Position numbers and translations under genes: made by a program. Below, piece by piece: positions 42,434-50,863 of a DNA stretch of 58,838 nucleotides. The first letter of the stretch is position 1; each line of letters starts with the position of its first letter. This DNA comes from Acidobacteriota bacterium (lineage in GTDB: Bacteria > Acidobacteriota > Thermoanaerobaculia > Multivoradales > Multivoraceae): the NCBI GenBank assembly GCA_026708285.1, contig JAPOVF010000073.1, positions 16,063 to 74,900 of the forward strand, written 5' to 3'. The notes under the pieces are model-generated. The model made no database searches. It was given only the letters and a program-made list of their open reading frames with translations, and was not told the DNA's origin.

Positions 42434-43198
42434 TCAGTCGACGAGTCGAATACGGGTGCCGCAGATGTGGATCACGCCGTCGACGCCCAGGCAGCCCCGC
42501 TCGCTCGCGGCGGAACGGGCGCGGTCCGCGTCGACCGCGCGCAGATCGATGCCGCCGAGCCCCTCGGGCCGGCCGTCGGTCGGCAGCACGAAGCGCAGGT
42601 CGGCGTTCTCGAAGGGAATCGTCGGCACGCCGTCGACATCGCGCAGCGGGATCTCCGCGATCTCGCTCCAGCGGGCCGCGAGCCGGTCCGGGTCCGGGGT
42701 CTGAATCTCACCCGCCACGATCGCGTCAACGACGTCGGTCCGCCTGCAACGCTGCCAGTTCTCCCCCGCCGGTTCCCACGGCCCGTCCGGTTCCAGGCCG
42801 TTCGTCTGGCAGTCGATCTCGAAGAACGTCCCGCCGGTGTCCTTGGGATGGAGCTGCATGTTCTGGAAGCCGTGGCGCTCGAACTCGTTGACCAGGCGAA
42901 TCCCCAACTCCGCGACCCGGCGCCGGCGAGGGGCGTGATCGTCGCACTGGGTGATGAACATGTAGCCGCCGTCGCCGCCGCGCTTCTCCAGGTAGCGGCC
43001 GCCCGCGGTGTTCTCCTCGATCGGCGCCACGACCTCGAGCAACTGGTTGCCGATCGGCAGCAGGGCGTTCTCGAGCCCGAACCGGACGATGCCGGGATCG
43101 TTGAAGCAGACCTCGATGTCAAAAGCCGCCTCCAGGTCGTCGACGACCGGGGCGAGTTTCTCGGCCACCAGACAGATCTGCCGCAGGCGCAACCACAT
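42434..43198 (-). CDS. VOC-superfamily (glyoxalase-like) protein
   Basis: A 254-residue protein with two to three betaalphabetabetabeta units: RLRQICLVAEKLAPVVDDLE at the N-terminus, GGTFFEIDCQTNGLEPDGPW in the middle and PFENADLRFVLPTDGRPEGL near the end. Candidate metal ligands are the Glu in FFEIDCQ and the His in FQNMQLHPKD. The family includes glyoxalases, dioxygenases and epimerases; the reaction is not defined. AAGGAG stands before the ATG. It is in a row with metX and the barrel gene. Confidence 0.7.
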   Translation of the reverse strand: MWLRLRQICLVAEKLAPVVDDLEAAFDIEVCFNDPGIVRFGLENALLPIGNQLLEVVAPIEENTAGGRYLEKRGGDGGYMFITQCDDHAPRRRRVAELGIRLVNEFERHGFQNMQLHPKDTGGTFFEIDCQTNGLEPDGPWEPAGENWQRCRRTDVVDAIVAGEIQTPDPDRLAARWSEIAEIPLRDVDGVPTIPFENADLRFVLPTDGRPEGLGGIDLRAVDADRARSAASERGCLGVDGVIHICGTRIRLVD

Positions 43199-43223
43199 GA
43201 CGAGTCTCCTTGTGGAACGGGTT

Positions 43224-44417
43224 CTACGACTCCGGCCAGGAACCCCGACCTTCGAGCAGGAAGGTCAGGTGCGGGTGGTACAGCGCCGGTTCCAGCAGGA
43301 AGGAGTCGTGACCCTTGTCGGAGTGGACGATGATCCTCATGCAACTCACGCCGGCCTCCTCCAGCGTCGCCATCAGGTCGCCCTGCTCCTCGGGGTAGTA
43401 ACAGACGTCGGAGTTGATCGAGAAGATGAGGAAGCGCTGGTCCCTGCAGCACTCGAAGGCTTCCCGCAGAGACCCGGCGCCAGCGGCCGCGACCAGATCG
43501 AACTGGCTCCAGGCGTCGAGAATCCGAAGGTAGGAGTTGGCGTCGAACCGGGCCGCGAACTTCCGGCCCTGATGCCGCATGTAGGACTCGATCGGGTGGT
43601 TCACACCGTACCAGGGCACACCCGACGCCTCGGCAACCATGTTCCGCGCCCGCCGCCGCAAGGTGCGCAGCGAGACGAACGTCTTGTGGTTGATCTGGCG
43701 GGCGATCTTCATCCCCTCGAGTTCCGTACCCGGCGGGTAGTTGCCGCCCTCGAACCGCGGATCGTTGGCGATCGCCTGAATCTGCTCGAAGTTGTGGATC
43801 CGCTGGAGCGGCGTCACCTCCATGCCGGCGGCGACCACGACGACATTGCGCACCCGCTCCGGGAACATGACCGCGAGGTCGAGCACCGCCATGCCCCCGG
43901 TCGAAGGTCCGATCCCGGCGTGCAACACGTCGATTCCCAGCCGGTCGACCAGGCGCATCGCCGCCCGCACCGAGTCGGAGAAACGCACCCGGGGAAAGGA
44001 CGGGCCCCAACGCTCGCCCGTGGCCGGGTCGATCGACAGCGGGCCGGTCGAGCCGTAGCAGCCACCGATGTAGTTGAAGCAGATGACGCAGAAGTGGTCC
44101 GTGTCGATCGCCCGCCCCGGTCCGATGAACTCGTGCCACCAGCCGACCACCATCTCATCGGTCCAGGCGTTGCCGAGGCCCGGCACGCCGTGGTTCGTAC
44201 CCGCTGCGTGGTGGCTACCCGTCAGGGCGTGGAACAGGAGCACGACGTTGTCGCGCTCGGCATTCAGTTCGCCGTACTGTTCCCAGGCCAGGGTGAACCC
44301 GGACAGCGTGTCGCCGCACCGGAGTTCGAGCGGTTCGTCGAAGTGCTCGAACCGGGTCTCGACGACGCCGATGCCGCCGCTGGCATCCGTCGGCTGCAGG
44401 TTGCGGATCGACTCCAT
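43224..44417 (-). CDS. metX: homoserine O-acetyltransferase-type acyltransferase
   Basis: A 397-residue alpha/beta-hydrolase acyltransferase of the MetX family. The nucleophile Ser172 is in IGPSTGGMAVLDL, Asp337 in INSDVCYYPEEQG and His370 in SDKGHDSFLLE complete the triad, and LLFHALTGSHHAAG forms the oxyanion region. It acylates homoserine for methionine synthesis; serine or succinyl variants of the family cannot be ruled out, as the elbow reads GPSTGG and not GGSMGG. It has its own -10 box six bases before the ATG. No metY/metB partner is visible nearby. Confidence 0.85.
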   Translation of the reverse strand: MESIRNLQPTDASGGIGVVETRFEHFDEPLELRCGDTLSGFTLAWEQYGELNAERDNVVLLFHALTGSHHAAGTNHGVPGLGNAWTDEMVVGWWHEFIGPGRAIDTDHFCVICFNYIGGCYGSTGPLSIDPATGERWGPSFPRVRFSDSVRAAMRLVDRLGIDVLHAGIGPSTGGMAVLDLAVMFPERVRNVVVVAAGMEVTPLQRIHNFEQIQAIANDPRFEGGNYPPGTELEGMKIARQINHKTFVSLRTLRRRARNMVAEASGVPWYGVNHPIESYMRHQGRKFAARFDANSYLRILDAWSQFDLVAAAGAGSLREAFECCRDQRFLIFSINSDVCYYPEEQGDLMATLEEAGVSCMRIIVHSDKGHDSFLLEPALYHPHLTFLLEGRGSWPES

Positions 44418-44423
44418 GCGCCG

Positions 44424-44429
44424 ACACTA
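44424..44429 (-). promoter_or_regulatory. putative -10 box (TAGTGT), leaderless metX start
   Basis: TAGTGT on the minus strand is six bases before the ATG at 44417. There is no Shine-Dalgarno sequence. Confidence 0.45.
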
Positions 44430-44471
44430 TCCCCACCCGACCGCCAGCGTAAGAGCCGGTGAGCCAGACGG

Positions 44472-45803
44472 TTACGGCGGTGACACCAGACTTCGCGGCG
44501 CCAGCGCCCAGTAGCGGCCCCGGTGCGCCATGCGCCCGGCAATCGCGCGGGCCCGTTCGCCGGCGCCCCAGAAGACGTCGCCGCGCACCGCGCCCCGGAT
44601 CGCACCGCCGACGTCCTGGGCCACCAGCAGCCACTGGCGGCGCTCGTCGGAAGCGTCGGCGGCCGCGGCCGGGATCATCGCATCGAGCCAGACGGGAACG
44701 CCGAGCGGAATGTGCTGACGGTCGACCGCCAGGGAACGCTCCGCGGTCAGGGCGACGCCCTGGGCGCCGACCGGACCCTCGCCGCGGATCTCGCGAAAGA
44801 AGACATAGGAGTCGTTCGTCGTCATGACCTCGCCGGCGCGGTCGGGATGCTCCCGCAGCCAGGCGTCGATCGACTGCAGCGACACTTCTTCCAGCGTCAA
44901 CTCACCCCAGTCGACCAGGGTGCGGCCGATCGCATGGTACGGGTGGCCGTTCTGTGCCGCGTAGCCGACCCGGAAGCTGGAGCCGTCGTCGAGTGCGATC
45001 CTCCCTGAACCCTGGATGTGGAGGAAGAAGGCGTCGATCGCGTCGTCGACCCAGACCAGCTCGAGTCCGCGGCCGACGAGCGAACCGGCCGTGATCGCCT
45101 CGCGGTCGTCGTAGGGCTCCAGGCTTCGCCCCTGGACCCTCCCGGCCACGCGGCGTCCCCGCAGATCATCCCGGAACCGCCCCAGGTCGACCGAGATGAG
45201 GTCCGGGGGCTGCATGTAGAGCGGCACCCTGTAGCGCGCGCTGCGACGGCGGCTGCCGTGCAGCAGAGGCTCGAAGTAGCCGGTGAAGAGGCCGATCCGG
45301 CGCGACCAACCAGAGCCTTCGCCCGGCCGGCCGCCGGCCGCGTCCACGTCGGCTCGGGAAAGCGGCACAGCGACCACCTCGCGCTCGATGACCGCGCGGA
45401 CCTCCTGCTCGCCGGCCGCATCGCCCAAGCCGCGCAGTGCGCCGCAGAAGGCCCGCCAGTCGGCAGGCGTGCCGCCCAGCTCGACCGGCTGGTGCGGCCG
45501 GTCCGCAGGCTGCACCAGCAGTCGATCGCAACTCCTGAGCAAGGCCGGCAAGGCCTCCGACACATCGTCATCGGCCCAGCCCGGCAGCGAAGCGACCTCG
45601 ACCGGCGGCCCGTAGACGGCGATCGCCTCCGCATCGGGCGGTGACGGTGCCTCGGCTCCCCCAGGCGCCCCCAGCCATCCCGCGATCCGTTCCGGTCCGA
45701 TCGCCACGACGGTCGCCACCAGCGCCCAACCCAAGGCGACGAGCAGGGCGATCCGCATCCCCCGTCCGCGAGAGCCTCCAGCCTGTTCCGACGTCGGCGC
45801 CAT
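44472..45803 (-). CDS. mltA: MltA-type membrane-bound lytic transglycosylase
   Basis: A 443-residue MltA. An N-terminal membrane anchor (RIALLVALGWALVATVVAIG) is followed by the MltA domain (GLFTGYFEPLLHGSRRRSAR, GLELVWVDDAIDAFFLHIQG and the catalytic-region SGRIALDDGSSFRVGYAAQN) and a C-terminal 3D domain with its aspartates (WLDAMIPAAAADASDERRQW, LVAQDVGGAIRGAVRGDVFW). It cleaves peptidoglycan glycan chains to 1,6-anhydromuropeptides. The anchor replaces the lipoprotein signal of E. coli MltA. It is transcribed from a leaderless promoter divergent from a GT4 gene. Confidence 0.9.
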   Translation of the reverse strand: MAPTSEQAGGSRGRGMRIALLVALGWALVATVVAIGPERIAGWLGAPGGAEAPSPPDAEAIAVYGPPVEVASLPGWADDDVSEALPALLRSCDRLLVQPADRPHQPVELGGTPADWRAFCGALRGLGDAAGEQEVRAVIEREVVAVPLSRADVDAAGGRPGEGSGWSRRIGLFTGYFEPLLHGSRRRSARYRVPLYMQPPDLISVDLGRFRDDLRGRRVAGRVQGRSLEPYDDREAITAGSLVGRGLELVWVDDAIDAFFLHIQGSGRIALDDGSSFRVGYAAQNGHPYHAIGRTLVDWGELTLEEVSLQSIDAWLREHPDRAGEVMTTNDSYVFFREIRGEGPVGAQGVALTAERSLAVDRQHIPLGVPVWLDAMIPAAAADASDERRQWLLVAQDVGGAIRGAVRGDVFWGAGERARAIAGRMAHRGRYWALAPRSLVSPP

Positions 45804-45812
45804 GGAGCGGAG

Positions 45813-45842
45813 ACGCTAGCAGCAGCCAGTGGCGGGTACGCT
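45813..45842. promoter_or_regulatory. divergent leaderless -10 boxes of mltA and GT4 genes
   Basis: TAGCGT on the minus strand (45813-45818) is nine bases before the mltA ATG. TACGCT on the plus strand (45837-45842) is seven bases before the GT4 ATG. The 46-bp spacer holds both. Confidence 0.4.
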
Positions 45843-45849
45843 CTCGGCG

Positions 45850-47049
45850 ATGACCGAACGCCCCCTGCGCTGGCTGTTCTTCTACGACTGCATCTACCCG
45901 GAATCGCTCGGCGGCGTCGAGCACCGGAACTACGAGCTGGCGCGGGAGCTGGGCCGACTCGGCCACGACGTCGTGCTGTCGGGGTGGGCCGAGGCGCCGG
46001 GAGCGCCTCACCCCAACGTCCGCGTCCAGCCGGTGGCCAGGGCGAGCCGGCGCTACCTGACCCGCGGTCGCCGATCGGGTCTCGAAGCGATGCTGCTCGC
46101 CTCCCAGGTGCGCAGGATTCCGCTCGAAGGCATCGACATCGTCGAGACCGCGAACATCCCGTACCTGCACCTGCCCTTGCTGGCCCGCCGCTGCCGGCGC
46201 CGGCGCATTCCGCTGCTCGTCACCTGGCACGAACACTGGGGACGCTACTGGCGAAAGCACCGGCCTCCGGGGAGGTTCGGCCCCGGCATGTGGCGGTTCT
46301 ACGCTCTGTGCGAACGCCTGTCGCTCCGCTTCGGTACGCAGGCGGTGGCGGTCAGCCAGCTCACCGCCGGCCGCGTATCGGCGGTGCGCGGCGAAGCCGT
46401 CGATGTGATCCCGAACGGCATTCCGTTCGAGAGGATTCGCGCCCTCGCGGCCGACGCGGACACGGCCGCTCCGCCCCTGGTCTACGCCGGCCGGTTGATC
46501 CCTGAGAAGCGGGTCGACCTGCTGCTCGACGCAACGGCGAGACTCGCGGCCACCGACATCGGCCGCGGGCTTGTCAACGAACGCGGTGCCCTGCTCCGGA
46601 TCATCGGCGGCGGCCCGGCGGAAGACGACCTCCGCGGACACATCGAGCGCGAGAGTCTCTCCGCCATCGTCGACTTCGCCGGCAGGCTGCCCGAGAACGA
46701 GGACGTGTGGCGCGCCGTGGCCGGCGCCGACCTCGCGGTGCAACCCTCCGCCCGCGAAGGCTTCGGACTCTTCCCGCTGGAAGCGATGGCCGCCGGCGTA
46801 CCCGTGGTCCACTGCCGTTCCGCCAACAGCGCGGTGTCCGAGCTAGTGCGCGACGGCCGGGACGGCTGGGAAGTCGAACCCGACGCGCGCGAGCTGGCCG
46901 GCCGGCTGGAACGGCTGCTCGATGCGCGCGCGCGACTTGCCGCCGCTTCGAACTCGGCCGTCGAGCGCGCGGCCGGCTACGACTGGCGGCAAGTGGCCGC
47001 CCAGGTCGTCGAAACGGGAAGCGAGCTGGTCCGGCGTGAGCGGACCTGA
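45850..47049 (+). CDS. GT4-family glycosyltransferase
   Basis: A 399-residue GT-B glycosyltransferase. The N-terminal domain has ESLGGVEHRNYELARELGRL and VVLSGWAEAPG; the C-terminal domain has VIPNGIPFERIRALA, PLVYAGRLIPEKRVDLLLDA and the donor-binding REGFGLFPLEAMAAGVPVVH with Glu-x7-Glu. It would transfer a sugar from a nucleotide donor to a membrane lipid or polysaccharide. In the SQDG pathway a GT4 enzyme (SQD2/SqdX) uses UDP-sulfoquinovose; an SQD1-like gene lies 4 kb away, but nothing in the sequence proves a link. The next gene, DUF6165, often accompanies glycosyltransferases. Confidence 0.87.
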   Translation: MTERPLRWLFFYDCIYPESLGGVEHRNYELARELGRLGHDVVLSGWAEAPGAPHPNVRVQPVARASRRYLTRGRRSGLEAMLLASQVRRIPLEGIDIVETANIPYLHLPLLARRCRRRRIPLLVTWHEHWGRYWRKHRPPGRFGPGMWRFYALCERLSLRFGTQAVAVSQLTAGRVSAVRGEAVDVIPNGIPFERIRALAADADTAAPPLVYAGRLIPEKRVDLLLDATARLAATDIGRGLVNERGALLRIIGGGPAEDDLRGHIERESLSAIVDFAGRLPENEDVWRAVAGADLAVQPSAREGFGLFPLEAMAAGVPVVHCRSANSAVSELVRDGRDGWEVEPDARELAGRLERLLDARARLAAASNSAVERAAGYDWRQVAAQVVETGSELVRRERT

Positions 47050-47078
47050 GCGGCCGAATCGCAAGGCCCGAACTGCTG

Positions 47079-47084
47079 TAGTGT
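47079..47084 (+). promoter_or_regulatory. putative -10 box (TAGTGT) of DUF6165 gene
   Basis: TAGTGT ends ten bases before the GTG at 47095 and lies after the GT4 stop. Confidence 0.35.
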
Positions 47085-47094
47085 CTGCGCCGTC

Positions 47095-47487
47095 GTGGGC
47101 ACCGTGCTGCAGGTCGAGGTATCGGCGGGCGAACTGATCGACAAGATCACGATCCTCGAGATCAAGGCCGAGCGCATCGCGGACGCGGGCAAGCTGGCCA
47201 ACGTCCACCGCGAGCTGCGGAGCCTGACCGCGACCCGCGAGGAAGCGCTGGAACCCTCGCCGGAACTCGACGAGTTCACCGCGGAGCTTCGCCGGATCAA
47301 CGAGCGTCTCTGGGAGATCGAGGACGACATCCGCGACTGCGAGCGGAACGGCGATTTCGGCGAGCGCTTCATCGAACTCGCCCGGGCCGTCTACCGGACG
47401 AACGACCGGCGCGCCGCAGCGAAGCGGCAGATCAACGAGTTGCTGGGCTCCGAACTGGTCGAAGAGAAGGACTACGCGGCCTACTGA
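47095..47487 (+). CDS. DUF6165-like protein
   Basis: A 130-residue, highly charged, helical protein beginning VLQVEVSAGELIDKITILEI and KAERIADAGKLANVHRELRS, the DUF6165 pattern. It ends in ELLGSELVEEKDYAAY. The family occurs in lipopolysaccharide and glycosyltransferase clusters with unknown biochemical role. Position directly after a GT4 gene agrees. It is read from a GTG start. Confidence 0.75.
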   Translation: MGTVLQVEVSAGELIDKITILEIKAERIADAGKLANVHRELRSLTATREEALEPSPELDEFTAELRRINERLWEIEDDIRDCERNGDFGERFIELARAVYRTNDRRAAAKRQINELLGSELVEEKDYAAY

Positions 47488-47506
47488 GGGCCGGAGCCTG
47501 CTCCCT

Positions 47507-47947
47507 CTACCAGGTACCTTCGTTCGGCATCGAGGCCCAGGGCTCCTCGACCGGCAGGGAGCCGCCGGCCTGCAAGAGCTCGATCGAGATGCCGTCCGGC
47601 GACCGGATGAACGCCATGCGCCCGTCCCGGGGCGGCCGGTTGATCACGACGCCCTGCTCCTGGAGCGACCGGCACGTACCGTAGATGTCCTCGACCTCGA
47701 AGGCCAGGTGACCGAAGTTCCGGCCCCCGGTGTAGTCCTCGGGGTCCCAGTTGTAGGTCAGTTCCAGAAGCGGCGCGGTCCGCTCGCGCGCGAGCTCCAC
47801 ATCCGAAGGCGCGGCCAGAAACACGAGCGTGAACCGTCCCTGCTCGCTGTCGAAGCGGCGCAGTTCGACCATCCCCAGCTTGCCGCAGTAGAAGTCGAGC
47901 GCCTCCTCCAGGCTGTGGACCCGGACCATCGTGTGCAGGTACTTCAT
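47507..47947 (-). CDS. gloA: lactoylglutathione lyase-like VOC protein
   Basis: A 146-residue glyoxalase I. Metal ligands are His in [20 protein letters not shown], Glu in [19 protein letters not shown], His in [14 protein letters not shown] and Glu in [13 protein letters not shown]. It isomerises the hemithioacetal of methylglyoxal and glutathione to S-lactoylglutathione. The C-terminus is slightly extended ([18 protein letters not shown]) compared with E. coli GloA. GGGAGG stands before the ATG. Substrate by homology only. Confidence 0.87.
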   Translation of the reverse strand: MKYLHTMVRVHSLEEALDFYCGKLGMVELRRFDSEQGRFTLVFLAAPSDVELARERTAPLLELTYNWDPEDYTGGRNFGHLAFEVEDIYGTCRSLQEQGVVINRPPRDGRMAFIRSPDGISIELLQAGGSLPVEEPWASMPNEGTW

Positions 47948-48003
47948 GCCTCGCCTCCCTGATCGCTGCCGGCGGCTCCGTTCTCGCCGCCCGGACGATC
48001 CGG

Positions 48004-48009
48004 TAGCTT
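48004..48009 (+). promoter_or_regulatory. putative -10 box (TAGCTT), leaderless aminotransferase start
   Basis: TAGCTT ends seven bases before the GTG at 48017; no Shine-Dalgarno sequence is present. Confidence 0.45.
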
Positions 48010-48016
48010 ACGCCCA

Positions 48017-49180
48017 GTGCTGATCAGATCCGTAGTTCAGCGAGTGATCGATTCGCCGATCACCCAGGTCGGACGCTGGAAGAGCAGAGCCGCGAGTCAC
48101 CTTCCGCTGATCGACGTCTCCCAGGCGGCGCCGACCTACCCGCCCGCGCAGGAACTGCGCGACCACATCGCCTTTCAGGCCCAGAGCCCGGCCACGGCGA
48201 CCTACACCGACCAGCAGGGGATCCTCCCACTCCGCGAGGCGCTGGCCCGCAACCTGACCACCGACTACGACGCCCCGGTGGCCGCCTATCAGGTGGCCGT
48301 CACCGCCGGCTGCAACCAGGCCTTCTGCCTGGCGATGATGGCCCTCACCGAGCCCGGCGACGAGGTCCTCGTCCCACTGCCGTCCTACTTCAACCACGAC
48401 ATGTGGCTCCGCTCCCAGGACGTCAGGCCGGTCTATCTCGAGCCAGGCCCGGACATGATGCCCGACCCCGACGACGCCGCGACCGCCGTAACCCCCGCCA
48501 CCCGCGCCATTGTCCTGGTGACCCCGAACAACCCGACTGGCGCCGTCTACCCGCCCGCTCTCCTGGAACGCTTCTTCGAACTCGCCAAGGACCGCGGACT
48601 GGCGCTCGTCATCGACGAGACCTATCGCGAGTTCCGCGAGGACTCCGACCCGCCGCACCGCCTGTTCGCCCGCTCCGACTGGAGCGACACTCTGATCCAC
48701 CTCTACAGCTTCTCCAAGGCGTACTGCATGGCGGGCTACCGGATCGGCTGCATGGCCACGAACCCCGCCCTGCTCCGCGAGACGCTCAAGATCGCCGACT
48801 GCGTTGCCCTCTGCCCGTCCCACATCGGCCAACTGGCGGCCAACTTCTGCCTCGAACACCTCGACGACTGGAAGCGGGAGTACCGCCGCACCGTCCGCGA
48901 CCGGGTCGCCTACGCCGCGCGCCGCATCCGCGAAGCGAACACGGACTTCGAAGTCGCCTCCTACGGCGGCTACTTCGTCTACCTCCGCCACCCCTGGACC
49001 GACCGCTCCTCCGCCGCCGTCGGCCGCAGCCTCGCCGAGGACCACGGCATCCTCTGCCTCGCCGGCTCCATGTTCGGCCCCGGTCAGGACCGCTACCTCC
49101 GCCTCGCCTTCGCCAACGTCGACCTCCCCGTCATCGACGAACTGGTCGATCGGCTCGAGAGCCTGGACGCAGTTGGCTAG
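48017..49180 (+). CDS. class I/II aminotransferase
   Basis: A 387-residue fold-type I PLP enzyme. Landmarks are ATYTDQQGILPLREALARNL, the Asn in VLVTPNNPTGAVYPPALLE, the Asp-x-x-Tyr in LVIDETYREFREDSDP, and the PLP lysine in LYSFSKAYCMAGYRIGCMA. The arginine near the C-terminus (YLRLAFANVDLP) binds the substrate carboxylate. It transaminates an amino acid; aspartate-, alanine- and branched-chain-type members share these features. The start is GTG in a leaderless context. Downstream is a palindromic element. Confidence 0.85.
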   Translation: MLIRSVVQRVIDSPITQVGRWKSRAASHLPLIDVSQAAPTYPPAQELRDHIAFQAQSPATATYTDQQGILPLREALARNLTTDYDAPVAAYQVAVTAGCNQAFCLAMMALTEPGDEVLVPLPSYFNHDMWLRSQDVRPVYLEPGPDMMPDPDDAATAVTPATRAIVLVTPNNPTGAVYPPALLERFFELAKDRGLALVIDETYREFREDSDPPHRLFARSDWSDTLIHLYSFSKAYCMAGYRIGCMATNPALLRETLKIADCVALCPSHIGQLAANFCLEHLDDWKREYRRTVRDRVAYAARRIREANTDFEVASYGGYFVYLRHPWTDRSSAAVGRSLAEDHGILCLAGSMFGPGQDRYLRLAFANVDLPVIDELVDRLESLDAVG

Positions 49181-49213
49181 CGGGCGCGTGTATCGGTGAC
49201 ACCCGCCTGCCTT

Positions 49214-49376
49214 GGGGGTGCGAGGGGTCAGCCTCCAGGTGCCGTTCGCGCTTTCTCAGAAGATGCAAGGGGGTGCGCTCACTGCACTCCACTCGCTCCG
49301 GTTCGAACTCGGACGCCGCCAGGACCTCGGAAGTCGCTCGTTCCGAGCCACCTGGAGGCTGACCCCTCGCACCCCC
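49214..49376 (+). repeat. 163-bp palindrome-bounded element A
   Basis: Perfect 28-bp inverted arms, starting GGGGGTGCGAGGGGTC (49214-49241) and ending in the exact complement (49349-49376), enclose a 107-bp core. The core has its own hairpin CTCGGAA / TTCCGAG (49326-49347) and the decamer CGCTCCGGTT at 49294-49303, also found at the matching place in element B on the other strand. A tRNA T-arm-like stem-loop sits at 49297-49313. No target-site duplication is seen. The rest of the 347-bp spacer (49181-49213 and 49377-49527) shows nothing further. Confidence 0.8.
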
Positions 49377-49527
49377 GGCCAGGCTGGACGTCGTCGGACA
49401 GCCGAAGAACCGGCGGCCGAAACGCACCTCTAACACTCGACATCTATCCCGAGAGTCCAACCGTTTCCCGGTCATGCGTTCCGACAATCTTCGGTGATGG
49501 GTCCGGTGTCATGAGAGGTCGATTGAT

Positions 49528-50781
49528 ATGAACCACGGAACAGCGGACAGCCAACCGCGGTTCTTCGTCTCCGCGGACTGGAGCAAGGACCCGAGAAAGC
49601 GCTCGGTCTACGTCGCCGATCTGAGCGAACGCCTCATCTATCGAGAAGCGCGATCGGGCTGGGCGTTGCCGAGCCTCATGGCTCTGGCTAGGCAACTCTC
49701 CAAGCAGGGATCGGTGCTGGTGGGTGTCGACCTGGTTCTGGGGGTGCCCCAGAGCTACTGGAAACTCGTACTCGCCGAGTCTCGGTACGGCCAACCCGCC
49801 ACGTTCATCGACTGCCTGAGCGGGCTCGGCGACAACGGTGGGTTCTTCGATCCCAGTAAGAGAGTCTATGACCACCGAGAGTGGCGTGTCGAACGCCCGT
49901 GGTTCCACGTTCCGCGGGGTCCTGGCGGCCTGACCTCTTTCAAGGAGAAGGCTGACGACGGGTTTCTCCGCCGGATTGACCACGCGACTGGCGCCAAGCC
50001 TCTCTTCGTCGTCAGTGGCATTCCAGGCACGGTGGGTTCCGGAACACGGGACTTCTGGCGAGAGCTTTCCACTTGCCTGGCAAGCGATCGGGACTTCGTG
50101 GTCTGGCCTTTCGACGGACGGCTTGCGGAGCTTCTCCGCACCAACCGAATCGTGTTGGCGGAGACCTACCCGGGACTCGCGTACGGCGCCGCACTGGCAA
50201 GCGACCTCCCAACGGAGCGATTCGCCATCGGAAAGACCAAACCCGAAGAACGGAATCGTGCTTGCGATCTTCTGGCTGAAGCCGCCTGGATCGACGCCCA
50301 TGGCGTGAGGCTCGGAGAGCTTGCCCCAGCCCGGGATGACGAGGACGACTTTGATGCTCATCTAACAGCAGCTGCAGTGCTGCGCTGCTATCTCGACGGC
50401 ACCCCAGTCGTCGACGAAGAGTGGGTCGACCCGATCGCCGAAGGCTCCATGCTGCTTGCCGGACCCGTCGATCCGAACCGTAGGTCCAAGGCCCTGTCAG
50501 CGCCTGGTAGCCGGTCGGCTCAGGCAGGCCTCCATCTGCAAGCGCCAGTTGCCACTACCAGGAAACAGAGAATCCGCCAGTCTCCGCAGCCTGCACCCCG
50601 TCAGAAAACCGACTACTCCTGTCCGATTCCGGGCTGTACAAAGGTCTTTCATGGCTCGCGCGGCGGATGGGATGCGCACGTCGCCTCCCCCCGTAAGCAC
50701 CCCGGCTGGTACGCCGACGTCAAGAGTCCCCAGGTACGCAAGGAGCTATTCAAGAGGGACTTCGGCAACTGGTTCCGATGA
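49528..50781 (+). CDS. DUF429-type predicted nuclease with C-terminal zinc finger
   Basis: A 417-residue protein. Residues about 10-300 resemble DUF429, an RNase H-like predicted nuclease family: acidic residues D17 (VSADWSKDP), D68 (LVGVDLVLGVPQ), E212 (LAETYPGLAYG) and D276 in DDFDAHLTAAAVLRCYLDG. After a low-complexity linker (about 315-360), residues 365-391 form a Cys2His2-type site, C365-x4-C370-x13-H384-x6-H391. The function is unknown; nucleic-acid cleavage directed by the finger is a reasonable guess. Codon use is less GC-biased than in neighbours, and the gene stands alone between two palindromic elements, which suggests transfer. The pairing of this fold with a finger was not recognised as a known architecture. 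Confidence 0.7.
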   Translation: MNHGTADSQPRFFVSADWSKDPRKRSVYVADLSERLIYREARSGWALPSLMALARQLSKQGSVLVGVDLVLGVPQSYWKLVLAESRYGQPATFIDCLSGLGDNGGFFDPSKRVYDHREWRVERPWFHVPRGPGGLTSFKEKADDGFLRRIDHATGAKPLFVVSGIPGTVGSGTRDFWRELSTCLASDRDFVVWPFDGRLAELLRTNRIVLAETYPGLAYGAALASDLPTERFAIGKTKPEERNRACDLLAEAAWIDAHGVRLGELAPARDDEDDFDAHLTAAAVLRCYLDGTPVVDEEWVDPIAEGSMLLAGPVDPNRRSKALSAPGSRSAQAGLHLQAPVATTRKQRIRQSPQPAPRQKTDYSCPIPGCTKVFHGSRGGWDAHVASPRKHPGWYADVKSPQVRKELFKRDFGNWFR

Positions 50782-50863
50782 ACCACGCCGAAGCCGCCCT
50801 TCAGCTGTTTAGTCCCCGGGCCACGGTCGCAGTTGCTTAGCCGATGACCTCCAGCCCGCGTCC

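Noticed and set aside
42472..44139. A 555-codon frame on the minus strand
   Set aside because: Shifted frame over the VOC and metX genes, which have clear catalytic motifs.
49297..49313. A tRNA gene in element A
   Set aside because: Only a T-arm-like loop is present. No acceptor, D or anticodon arm can be built at the correct distances.
49165..50840. An attachment-site-like direct repeat (GGACGCAGTTGGCTAG / GGTCGCAGTTGCTTAG) around the DUF429 gene
   Set aside because: Only 13 of 16 bases match, no integrase is present, and such similarity could arise by chance.
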